Source of the DNA: an uncultured Collinsella sp.
Lineage (GTDB): Bacteria; Actinomycetota; Coriobacteriia; Coriobacteriales; Coriobacteriaceae
DNA: 64,000 bases
Direction: 5' to 3'
Assembly (NCBI GenBank): GCA_905209455.1
Contig: CAJLTA010000001.1
Location: 62,001-126,000 of the forward strand
Both the position numbers and the translations under genes were made by a program. Below the pieces are notes generated by a model. It ran no database searches and was not told where the DNA came from. It was given only the letters and a program-made list of their open reading frames with translations. Below are positions 23,597-33,382 of the stretch, in pieces (positions within the stretch are counted from its first letter, which is position 1; each line of letters opens with the position of its first letter).

Positions 23597-26152
23597 TTAC
23601 TGCCCAAAGACCTCTTCGGCGATGCGCGCGCTTTCGGCGGCGTCTTTGGCGTAGTAGTCCGCGCCGATCTGTTTGGCGTATTCGGGGGTGAGTACGGCGC
23701 CGCCTACGATGATCTTGACGCCCGGCACCTCGGCATGAAGCAGCTTGATGGTCTCTTCCATGGCCACGACGGTGGTAGTCATAAGCGCCGAGAGGCCGAC
23801 GAGCTTGATGTCACGCTCCCGTACGGTCTTGAGCACCTCTTGCGGGTCGACGTCGCGGCCTAGGTCAAAGACGGTATAACCGTAGTTATCGAGCAGCATC
23901 TTGACGATGTTCTTACCGATGTCGTGGATGTCGCCTTTAACGGTGGCCACGCAGATCTTGCCCTTGTCGGCGATCTCGCCGGCGGGCATCAAGCGCTTGA
24001 TGGTGTCGAAGCCCACGCGCGCGGCCTCGGCCGAGGCCATAAGCTGCGGCAAGAAGAACTTGCCCTGGTCAAAGAGGACGCCAACCTCGTCGAGGGCGGG
24101 GATAAAGTGATTGTTGATGAGGTCCATGGCGTCGTGATCTGCCAGCAGACGCTCGGTCTCGGCCGCGATTTCGCCCTTGCGGCCCGAGACGACCATGTGG
24201 CGGATGGGGTCGTCATCGGCGCTTGCGGTGGTGCTTGCGGCAGGCGTGGCATCGCTCGATGCCGACTGAGCGGCCGCCGGGTTGGCGGCAATCTTGTACG
24301 GGTCGGTCCAGCCGGCGTAGCGCTCGATGTATCCGGTCGAGCCCTCGTCCTCAACGCTCAGCACGCGATAGCTGTAGACGGTGTCCATAAAGCGCTTGGA
24401 ACCCGGGTTCATGATGGGGGCGTCCAGGCCCGCACCAAAGGCGGCGGCCAAAAAGACCGAGCCCAGCAGCGGGCGGGCAGGCAGGCCAAAGCTGATGTTC
24501 GACACGCCGAGCGCGCATTTGACGCCCAGACGCTCCTTGCACAGGGACATGGCGCGCAGGATCTGTTCGGCCTGGCGCTGGTTGGTCGAGGCGGTCATGA
24601 CCAGGCAGTCGATGAGGATGCGGTCCGGGCCGATGCCGTAACGGGCGGCCTCGGCCACGATGCGCTCGGCGATGGCGAAGCGGGCCTCGGCGGTATCGGG
24701 GATGCCGCCCTCGTCGAGCGTAAGGCCGACGACGTTGGTGCCGTAGTGGGCCACCAGCGGAAGGATCTCATCCATGATCTGTTGTTTGCCATTGACCGAG
24801 TTGATGATGGGCTTGCCGGCGTAGCGGCGCACGGCGGCCTCGACGGCTGCGGGGTCGGTGGAGTCGATCTGCAGCGGCAGCAGCGTGGAGCCCTGGAGCT
24901 GCTCGGTGGCCTGCTGGATGACCTTGACCTCGTCGATCTCGGGCAGGCCCACGTTGACGTCCAGGATGTCGGCGCCCTGCTCCTGCTGGCTGATGCCCTG
25001 GCTCACGACGTAGTCCAGGTCGCCGTCGCGCAGGGCCTGCTGCAGGCGCTTTTTGCCGGTGGGGTTGATGCGCTCGCCGATGACGGCGATCTTGTGGCCG
25101 TCGCAGGGAAGGTCCACCACGGTCTGGGCGCTCGTGACCGACATACTGGGCTTGCGGCGGCGCGGACTGGGCGTGTGGTTGTCGATAAGCGTGCGCAGGG
25201 CCGCCATATGCGCGGGCGTGGTGCCGCAGCAGCCGCCCACGACGCTCACACCGTCGGCGATCATGCCGGCGACGGCCTCGGCGTACTCGGGGGCTTGGAT
25301 GTCAAAGACGGTATTGCCGTCGTCGTCCACGCGGGGCAGTCCCGCATTGGCCTGCACCATAACGGGCTTGTCGGTGACGGTGAGCATACGCGCGGCGAGT
25401 CCTCGGAGCTCGGCCGGGCCCTGGCTGCAGTTGATGCCCAGGACGTCGGCGCCGATGGCGTCGAGGGTGATGGCGGCGACCTCGGGGCTCGTGCCCAAGA
25501 AGGTGCGACCGTCTTCCTCAAAGGTCATGGTGGCAAAGACGGGCAGGTCGGAATTCTCGCGGCAGGCGAGGACGGCGGCCTTGATCTCGGCAAGGTCGGT
25601 CATGGTCTCGATAATAAAGAGGTCCACACCCGCATCGACGCCGGCGCGCACCTCCTCGGCAAAGAGGTCATAGGCCTCGTCGAAGCTGAGGGTACCCAAG
25701 GGGCGCAGCAGGGCGCCGATGGGGCCGATATCGCCGGCAACGTAGCGGGCGCCGGCCTCGCGGGCGCAGGTGACTGCCGCGGCAAAGACGTCTGCCACGG
25801 TGGCGGCGCCGTCGAGCTTGTGGGCGTTGGCGCCAAAGGTGTTGGCGGTGATCACGTCGCAGCCGGCCTTGACGTATTGGCGCTGAATGTCGGTAATGAC
25901 CTGGGGCTCCTCAAAGTTGAGCAGCTCGGGCAGGGCGCCGGCCTTCATGCCGGACGCCTGCAGCATGGTGCCCATGCCGCCGTCAAACAGCAGGTGTCCC
26001 GTGCCCTCGATGGCGGCACGCAGGCGGTCATCCTTAATGCGAAGGTCGTCGATCGTGCGCGTCTTGTATGCAGCGCCATTACGGCGTGCGGCATCAACGG
26101 GTGCCGCCAGCGCGGCGCCGTCCAGATCATGAGTGATAAGCGGAGTAAACAT
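23597..26152 (-). CDS. metH: Cobalamin-dependent methionine synthase, without activation domain
   Basis: Transfers a methyl group from 5-methyl-THF to homocysteine via cobalamin. 851 residues: an Hcy-binding domain with the zinc cysteines (GINCSQG and GGCCGTTP), a pterin-binding domain (VIGERINPTGKKRLQQAL; NSVNGKQ), and the B12 modules, with the lower axial histidine in GDIHDIGKNIV. A low-complexity linker of Ala/Ser/Asp (about residues 625-650) joins pterin and B12 parts. The reactivation domain of E. coli MetH is absent; a separate protein encoded 9 nt upstream supplies it. ATG at 26152 follows AGGAG. Third gene of the metF operon. Confidence 0.95.
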   Translation of the reverse strand: MFTPLITHDLDGAALAAPVDAARRNGAAYKTRTIDDLRIKDDRLRAAIEGTGHLLFDGGMGTMLQASGMKAGALPELLNFEEPQVITDIQRQYVKAGCDVITANTFGANAHKLDGAATVADVFAAAVTCAREAGARYVAGDIGPIGALLRPLGTLSFDEAYDLFAEEVRAGVDAGVDLFIIETMTDLAEIKAAVLACRENSDLPVFATMTFEEDGRTFLGTSPEVAAITLDAIGADVLGINCSQGPAELRGLAARMLTVTDKPVMVQANAGLPRVDDDGNTVFDIQAPEYAEAVAGMIADGVSVVGGCCGTTPAHMAALRTLIDNHTPSPRRRKPSMSVTSAQTVVDLPCDGHKIAVIGERINPTGKKRLQQALRDGDLDYVVSQGISQQEQGADILDVNVGLPEIDEVKVIQQATEQLQGSTLLPLQIDSTDPAAVEAAVRRYAGKPIINSVNGKQQIMDEILPLVAHYGTNVVGLTLDEGGIPDTAEARFAIAERIVAEAARYGIGPDRILIDCLVMTASTNQRQAEQILRAMSLCKERLGVKCALGVSNISFGLPARPLLGSVFLAAAFGAGLDAPIMNPGSKRFMDTVYSYRVLSVEDEGSTGYIERYAGWTDPYKIAANPAAAQSASSDATPAASTTASADDDPIRHMVVSGRKGEIAAETERLLADHDAMDLINNHFIPALDEVGVLFDQGKFFLPQLMASAEAARVGFDTIKRLMPAGEIADKGKICVATVKGDIHDIGKNIVKMLLDNYGYTVFDLGRDVDPQEVLKTVRERDIKLVGLSALMTTTVVAMEETIKLLHAEVPGVKIIVGGAVLTPEYAKQIGADYYAKDAAESARIAEEVFGQ

Positions 26153-26161
26153 CGATGGCTC

Positions 26162-26950
26162 CTAATGGCTGGAATAGCAGGTGGTGTGGGCGGCGCGGAA
26201 GCGGCAGTGCTCGCGCATGCGGCAGATATTGCAGGTGGGGCGGCTCTGGGCGTCGTGGACTTCGCCGTCGAACAGACCAATCACAGCGGTCACGCTCTTG
26301 GTGGGCATGAGCAGGCTGGTGGGGGTGACGGTAAGTCCAATGAGGCGCGTGGCATTGAGTGCATCCACGATCGAGCGCTGGGCAGAGAGCGGGCAGTCGC
26401 CATAGCCGGGACTGAAGCGCCAGTTGCCGGCGAGCCCGTGTGCAGCGGCTGCAGCCTTGACCCGCTGGTCCATCTGCTCGACGGCGGCCTCCACATAGGC
26501 AGAGCATGCGGCGTCGAGCACGGCGCCTTCCAGGGGTTGCTGGGCTCCCGTGGTGCGCAGACGGCGTTCGGCAGACATCCCGAGGGTGCAGGCCATGAGC
26601 GCCGCCAGGCGGGCGTCTTTGAGATGTCGATAGATATCACGACCCCGCAGCTCAACATTGGTGCCAACCAAGCGGATGCAGGGCTCGCCCTGCTCGTCGA
26701 CGCCCGTGGCATCGACGGCAAACACGCGTCGCACGCCGCGGGGCTCGATATCCAGCTCTAGGCGCTCGACTACAAGCTCAATTCGTCGTGACAGCTCGGG
26801 CTCAATCTGCTGGCCGCCGTAGCCCAGATACCGCAGCATCTCGGCACGGTCGACACGAGGGTGGTGGGCAGCGTCGATACGGTAAAGCGCCGGCGACGCA
26901 AGGTCGGCCGGCACTTCAACAACGGTTGTATCGACGTGCGGTTTTTCCAT
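26162..26950 (-). CDS. Stand-alone methionine synthase activation-domain protein
   Basis: 262 residues matching the C-terminal AdoMet-binding activation domain of MetH, which repairs oxidised cobalamin. The signature RFSPGYGDCPLSAQ is present, together with GLTVTPTSLLMPTKSVTA. The C-terminus carries a Cys cluster (CNICRMREHCRFR and a later Cys) as in other split activation proteins, perhaps for an iron-sulphur centre. Its ATG overlaps the metF stop by one base and metH follows 9 nt later, so all three are one operon and the split MetH is functional as a pair. Confidence 0.9.
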   Translation of the reverse strand: MEKPHVDTTVVEVPADLASPALYRIDAAHHPRVDRAEMLRYLGYGGQQIEPELSRRIELVVERLELDIEPRGVRRVFAVDATGVDEQGEPCIRLVGTNVELRGRDIYRHLKDARLAALMACTLGMSAERRLRTTGAQQPLEGAVLDAACSAYVEAAVEQMDQRVKAAAAAHGLAGNWRFSPGYGDCPLSAQRSIVDALNATRLIGLTVTPTSLLMPTKSVTAVIGLFDGEVHDAQSRPTCNICRMREHCRFRAAHTTCYSSH

Positions 26951-27822
26951 TACCCCAGGCGCTCCATAATGGTCGCGGCGATTGCAGGACGGTTCATAGT
27001 GTACAGGTGCAGACCGTCGGCACCGTGCTCCTTAAGGTCGCAAAGCTGACGAGCAGCATAATCTACACCGGCTGCCTGCAGGCTCTCGGGGTCGTTCTCG
27101 TACTTGGCGAGGATCTTGATGACGGGGGAGGGCAGCGACGCGCCGCACATAAAGACCATGCGGCTGATCTGCGACTTGCCCATAAACGGCATGATGCCCG
27201 CGGTAATGGGCACGGTGATGCCGGCCTTGTCGGCAAGCTCGCGGAAGCGATAGAAGCACTCGTTATCAAAGAAGAGCTGTGTCACAAAGAAGCTCGCGCC
27301 GGCGTCTTGCTTTTGCTTGAGGTGCTCGACCGAGAGGTTGAGATCCTCGCAGGCAATGTGGCCTTCGGGGTAGGCTGCGGCGCCCACGCAAAAGCCGGCG
27401 TCGACGAGCTCGGGGATGAGGTCGCGGGCGTAGGCGTAGTCGGAGGCAGGCTTGTCGTCCTCGGTCGCGCCGGCGGGCAGGTCGCCGCGCAGGGCTAGCA
27501 CGTTTTCCACGCCGGCAGTGCGATACTCGTCAATCTTGGCGGCGATGTCGGCGTGGGTGCGGCCCACGCAGGTGAGATGCGCTACCGAGGGCGTATCGAA
27601 TTCGCTCGAAATCATATGCGCGATGGGGGCGGTGGTGGCACCGTTACCCGAGCCGCCGGCCGAGCAGGTGACCGAGACAAAGCTCGGCGAAAGCTTACAC
27701 AGATTGCCTGCCACCTCGCGAGCCGTGTCGAGGGTAAGCTCGCCCTTGGGCGGGAACATCTCAAACGAAACGGGTGCGGTGCCCTGGGATGCTGCCTGCT
27801 TAAAAACCTCGTCGACGCGCAT
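26950..27822 (-). CDS. metF: 5,10-methylenetetrahydrofolate reductase
   Basis: Reduces methylene-THF to methyl-THF, the methyl donor for MetH. 290 residues with the flavin/TIM-barrel family pattern: FEMFPPKG near the N-terminus, VTCSAGGSG, LALRGDLP (folate site), GAAAYPEGH and FFVTQLFFDN. The start at 27822 is followed by MRVDEVFKQ, with AAAGGAGC upstream. First gene of the metF - activation protein - metH operon. The upstream 27823-28248 region is shared with the divergent glutamine synthetase and holds two hairpins. Confidence 0.95.
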   Translation of the reverse strand: MRVDEVFKQAASQGTAPVSFEMFPPKGELTLDTAREVAGNLCKLSPSFVSVTCSAGGSGNGATTAPIAHMISSEFDTPSVAHLTCVGRTHADIAAKIDEYRTAGVENVLALRGDLPAGATEDDKPASDYAYARDLIPELVDAGFCVGAAAYPEGHIACEDLNLSVEHLKQKQDAGASFFVTQLFFDNECFYRFRELADKAGITVPITAGIMPFMGKSQISRMVFMCGASLPSPVIKILAKYENDPESLQAAGVDYAARQLCDLKEHGADGLHLYTMNRPAIAATIMERLG

Positions 27823-27962
27823 ATCGTGCTCCTTTAGATACTTAATAGTGTGATGTGTAGTAAGGATTCTACAGCACCACTGTGTTACGGTGGAGTTTCA
27901 CTCGCTATTTGGGGATACCAATCGAAAATGCTTTGCTATCGGCATTTCTTATAACAGAGCGG

Positions 27963-28036
27963 TCAATCTAGGATGGGGCTATAAAGACTGGTATCTTATA
28001 CGAAATACCAGTTAATAGAGCCCCATCCCAAATTGA
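27963..28036. repeat. Long imperfect hairpin between metF and glnN
   Basis: Two 32-nt arms (27963-27994 and 28005-28036) pair with about seven mismatches around TATCTTATACGA; blocks GGATGGGGCT/AGCCCCATCC and ACTGGTAT/ATACCAGT are perfect. It lies in the divergent promoter region, AT-richer than its surroundings. Confidence 0.7.
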
Positions 28037-28132
28037 CTACCCTTAAACTATGGGGAGAGGTCTGCAATTTATACAGTTGATTGGCCATTAAGGGCGGCAG
28101 CGCCGCTGTGATGCGGTAACCTCATTGATTGG

Positions 28133-28168
28133 TTTCGCGACAGCAACATAACGGTAATGTCGCGGAAA
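28133..28168. promoter_or_regulatory. Inverted repeat ahead of glnN
   Basis: TTTCGCGACA (28133-28142) and TGTCGCGGAAA (28158-28168) form an interrupted palindrome 80 nt before the glnN start. It may be an operator or leader hairpin. The regulator is unknown. Confidence 0.45.
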
Positions 28169-28248
28169 CACGGCGAGTCTAAGCTATGACTCGTTCGTTA
28201 GTAATCAACACCGCTTCTCACGCGGTGCCGATACGAAGGGAGTTCCGT

Positions 28249-30336
<2,088 letters not shown>

Positions 30337-30365
30337 AACGTAACTGACATATCGTCACGGTATTG

Positions 30366-30402
30366 AGCCGGGGTCCGCATCGCGCGGGCCCCGGCTTTTT
30401 GT
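30366..30402 (+). terminator. Terminator of glnN
   Basis: AGCCGGGGTCCGC / GCGGGCCCCGGCT-type stem followed by TTTTTGTTT. Confidence 0.92.
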
Positions 30403-30460
30403 TTGCGAAGGACGCTTTGGAGTCCGTTTTGCAACTGATTCACCCACGCAATAAGGGGTC

Positions 30461-30679
30461 GTGGGCAAAAAACGTCAAATATGAGTACTGTCACAAGTCC
30501 CGTAGCATTATCTTTTTGCAAAATATGCAGTGTTACGCAACATATGTCCAAGTACTCAGCTGATAAGCGCCTTTAATTCTTCCGCCGTAGGACCCCTGGC
30601 GTCTAAATCGCCTTCTGATGGCATGAAATCGCTGTTACTAAATTGGTAATATTACTCATATTTGCTATTTTTTGCCCAC
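30461..30679. mobile_element. MITE-like element, 219 bp, with 27-bp terminal inverted repeats
   Basis: Left end 30461-30487 and right end 30653-30679 are inverted copies (24 of 27 identical) starting GTGGGCAAAAAA. The 165 nt between them is AT-rich, has no open frame worth keeping, and differs from the GC-rich surroundings. No clear target duplication was seen. Whether it moves, and which transposase would move it, is unknown. Confidence 0.6.
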
Positions 30680-30692
30680 GGGCCTTGCGATG

Positions 30693-30732
30693 ATGCCGGG
30701 ATTCGCACCCTGTCGGGTTCGAATCCCGGCAT
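30693..30732. repeat. Perfect hairpin made of two T-arm-like halves
   Basis: ATGCCGGGATTCG (30693-30705) and CGAATCCCGGCAT (30720-30732) form a 13-bp stem around CACCCTGTCGGGTT. The right side alone (CGGGTTCGAATCCCG) is a textbook tRNA T-arm. No complete tRNA can be folded around it, so it is a tRNA fragment or mimic. Confidence 0.6.
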
Positions 30733-30740
30733 ATCGGTAG

Positions 30741-30772
30741 CAAAAAGCCCGTCACCGCGAGGGCAACGGGCT
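30741..30772 (-). terminator. Terminator of tRNA-Glu (minus strand)
   Basis: On the minus strand AGCCCGT ... ACGGGCT followed by TTTTTG, 13 nt after the encoded CCA end of the tRNA. Confidence 0.85.
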
Positions 30773-30784
30773 TCTCAGTTTAAA

Positions 30785-30861
30785 TGGTGCCCCCAGCGGG
30801 ATTCGAACCCGCGATATCCACCTTGAAAGGGTGGCGTCCTTGGCCGCTAGACGATGGGGAC
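30785..30861 (-). tRNA. tRNA-Glu (UUC)
   Basis: Minus-strand tRNA with a 7-bp acceptor stem (GTCCCCA/TGGGGGC), anticodon arm CCACC-CTTTCAA-GGTGG with anticodon TTC, T-arm GCGGGTTCGAATCCCGC and an encoded 3' CCA. TTC reads GAA/GAG, so it inserts glutamate. A terminator follows. Confidence 0.96.
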
Positions 30862-30917
30862 AGCGGGAAAGAGTATAGCAGACTTTTTTGCCGGCGCGTA
30901 TATCGTTGGCAAACTGG

Positions 30918-31116
30918 AAAACCACCACAAAGGAGTAGGCTTCTATTCCGATTTTCAAATATCTCAATCTGTAACATCTGGGCGGGCAAATCGGCTCTAT
31001 CTGTTACAGATCGAGACAAAAGGCAGGCGTCGGGACGAACATCTCATTCTGTAACAGCAAGACGACTTTTAACGGTCTAAATGTTACAGATTGAGACAAA
31101 CCGCTGGGGCGGGTCA
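30918..31116. repeat. Four-copy alternating inverted array between two direct repeats
   Basis: A 16-mer, consensus ATCTCAATCTGTAACA, occurs four times in alternating orientation at 30961-30976 (+), 31002-31017 (-), 31041-31056 (+) and 31082-31097 (-), spaced 39-41 bp apart. The array is framed by direct copies of AAAACCACCACAAAGG at 30918-30933 and 31116-31131. Nothing codes here. It lies between the end of murT-gatD and the start of tRNA-Glu. Confidence 0.8.
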
Positions 31117-31118
31117 AA

Positions 31119-31153
31119 ACCACCACAAAGGTGCCTGTCCCCTTTGTGGTGGT
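31119..31153. repeat. CCACC-type hairpin repeat, copy 2
   Basis: Perfect 13-bp stem ACCACCACAAAGG / CCTTTGTGGTGGT around TGCCTGTCC, ending 6 nt from the murT-gatD stop. Related to the hairpin at 3036-3072. Confidence 0.8.
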
Positions 31154-31159
31154 GGGGCG

Positions 31160-33337
31160 TTAGGAGAGGAGCTTCATGGCGGCGTCGTGGGCGGCGTGCT
31201 CGTAGGTGTCGTCGAGGGACTTGAGCGGCAGCAGGGCTGTGGCCTGTGCATCGCCGCGGCGCTCGAGGGCGTGCGCGATGAGCCAGTCGGCGAGCTCGGG
31301 GTTCTTGGGCAGCGCCGGGCCGTGCAGGTACGTGCCGATGACGCCCTTGTAGATCAGACCCTCAAAGCCATCGTCACCGTTGTTGCCGGTGCCCGTGACG
31401 ACGGACGTTCCGAGCGGCGTGGCATCTGCGTCGAGCAGAGTGCGGCCGCCGTGGTTCTCGAATCCCACAAAGGGCTCAGGTGCCAGGTCGGTCTTGACGG
31501 CGACGTTGCCGATCAGACGGTCGGAGCCGCGCACGGTCTCGGCGGCAATGATGCCCATGCCCTCAATGCGATTTTCGCCCATATAGTACGAACGGCCGAG
31601 CAGCTGATAGCTGCCGCAGATGGCGAGCAGCGAGCCGCCGTCCTCAACATAGGCCGCAACCTTGTCTTTTTGAGCGAGCAGCTCGTGTGCCACAGCCAAC
31701 TGATCGCGGTCGGAGCCGCCGCCCATCATGACGATATCGGCATCATGCAGATCGAGCGACTCGCCCATACGGACCTCGTCCACGCGCACGGGAATGCCGC
31801 GCCAGGCGCAGCGGCGCTCGAGAGCGATGACGTTGCCGCCGTCGCCGTAGAGGTTGAGGGCATCGGGGTACAGATAGACGATGCGCAGCGGGCGCGAAAG
31901 CTCGGTCGGCGCGACGCCGACGGGGACAGCGCTCCCATCGGCGCGTGTTACGGCGCAGGAGGCAACCGAGCTCGCATCGGTATCCTTAAGCCCGTCGAGC
32001 TCCTTGACCAGCGGCGGAAAGGCCGTGTAGTTGGCGACGGCGTAGAAAGTGTCGCCAGCCTCCTCGTCTGCCACGGCGCCGATTGCCTGCTCGATATTCG
32101 AGATGATGGCGGCGTCGATGCCGGCGTACTTGAGGCGCACCTGCATGTCGTGCGCGCGCGTGCCGCCAGCAAAGGCGACAAGCCCCGTTGTGTCGGCGAT
32201 GCGCTCAAAGTCGACGTCGTAAATCCACGATACATCGTGGCCGTCGGCATCGTTGTCGTTGAGGAAGAAAGCGCAGAGCCTGCCACCTGCTGTTTTAATG
32301 GACTGGATCTGGCGATCGAAGCCTACGGGATTCTTGGCCAGGTTTGCCTCGACGGTACGGCCGGCGATCTCCCAGCGGCCCATACGCCCGCCGGCGGGGA
32401 TGTAGGCATCGAGCGTGGGCTGCAGATGCGCCGCGTCCACGCCCAGCTCGTGGGCGGCGAAGAAGGCTGCGGCTACGTTGTAAACCATATATAGGCCGTT
32501 GTAGCGTGTGGCGATGTGTACGGCAGCCGCGTCGGGCGCAGACCCAAAGACCAGGTCAAAGCCGTAGCCGTCGCAGCCGAGCTCCACGCCCGTCACGCGA
32601 CGGACAAGCCCGGGGCGGGCCCAGCCGCACGAGGGGCAATGGTATGCGCCAAGCTGTCCGTACTGCACATAGTCGTACTCCAACGGCGCGTTGCACTGTG
32701 AGCAAAAACGCGAGTCGCTAATGCGGTCGGATTCGGTGTCGGTGGCGCCGTCGATGCCAAAGGCGATGCTTGCATTGGGAACGCGCGCGGCGATTGCGGC
32801 ACACAGCGGGTCGTCTGCGTTGTAGATGAGCGTCGTTGCCGGTGAAAGCTCCAGCGCGTGGGCGATGACGTCCTGGGTGTGGTCGATCTCGCCGTAACGG
32901 TCCAGCTGGTCGCGGAACAGGTTGAGCAGCACAAAGTACGTCGGCTTGAGCTTGGGCAGAACGCGTACGGTGTAGAGCTCGTCGCACTCAAAAACGCCCA
33001 CGCGTTTGTCGCTGCTGGTGTGCTTAAGGCCGCCGCGGGCCTCGAGCAGAGCGCCCACCACACCAGGCTCCATATTGTTGCCGGCACGGTTGCACACCAC
33101 GGTAGCGCCGCTGGCAGCAACGGCGTCGGCGATGAGGTTGGAGGTTGTGGTCTTGCCGTTGGTGCCGGTGATCACCACGCTGCGGTCGACTAGGCTTGCG
33201 AGGTCGCTTAGCAGCTCGGGGTCGATCTTCATGGCGATACGGCCGGGAAGCACGCCACCCTGGCGTTTGAAGACAGAGCGCAGTCCCCAGCGGGCGATAT
33301 CGCTCGAGGTGCAGGCGAGAGATGAGCGGAGGTTCAT
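31160..33337 (-). CDS. MurT-GatD fusion: lipid II isoglutaminyl synthase
   Basis: Amidates the alpha-carboxyl of D-Glu in lipid II, a modification of the peptidoglycan stem. 725 residues combining two proteins that are separate in Staphylococcus aureus. Residues 1-about 460 are MurT: GTNGKTTT ATP loop (58-65), a C-x2-C ... C-x2-C zinc ribbon (CSQC and CPSC, about 212-243) and the DUF1727 tail. From about residue 480 comes GatD, a class I glutaminase: LLAICGSYQLLG (Cys near 575), FENHGG and the histidine of GTYLHGP. No stop or frameshift separates them. ATG at 33337 follows AGGAAC. Confidence 0.93.
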   Translation of the reverse strand: MNLRSSLACTSSDIARWGLRSVFKRQGGVLPGRIAMKIDPELLSDLASLVDRSVVITGTNGKTTTSNLIADAVAASGATVVCNRAGNNMEPGVVGALLEARGGLKHTSSDKRVGVFECDELYTVRVLPKLKPTYFVLLNLFRDQLDRYGEIDHTQDVIAHALELSPATTLIYNADDPLCAAIAARVPNASIAFGIDGATDTESDRISDSRFCSQCNAPLEYDYVQYGQLGAYHCPSCGWARPGLVRRVTGVELGCDGYGFDLVFGSAPDAAAVHIATRYNGLYMVYNVAAAFFAAHELGVDAAHLQPTLDAYIPAGGRMGRWEIAGRTVEANLAKNPVGFDRQIQSIKTAGGRLCAFFLNDNDADGHDVSWIYDVDFERIADTTGLVAFAGGTRAHDMQVRLKYAGIDAAIISNIEQAIGAVADEEAGDTFYAVANYTAFPPLVKELDGLKDTDASSVASCAVTRADGSAVPVGVAPTELSRPLRIVYLYPDALNLYGDGGNVIALERRCAWRGIPVRVDEVRMGESLDLHDADIVMMGGGSDRDQLAVAHELLAQKDKVAAYVEDGGSLLAICGSYQLLGRSYYMGENRIEGMGIIAAETVRGSDRLIGNVAVKTDLAPEPFVGFENHGGRTLLDADATPLGTSVVTGTGNNGDDGFEGLIYKGVIGTYLHGPALPKNPELADWLIAHALERRGDAQATALLPLKSLDDTYEHAAHDAAMKLLS

Positions 33338-33382
33338 GAAGCCGTTCCTAACATAGATGACATGGTCGGGGCGATCGCGTCG

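Noticed and set aside
21968..23863. Open frames over element B and antisense to UPF0210
   Set aside because: They cross a perfect palindrome and mirror a well-defined family protein; typical GC-rich shadow frames.
23924..26761. 945-codon frame antisense to metH
   Set aside because: Gly/Ala/His/Asp-rich with no domain; MetH motifs are perfect on the minus strand.
30700..30735. A second tRNA gene
   Set aside because: Only a T-arm is present; no acceptor, D-arm or anticodon arm can be placed.
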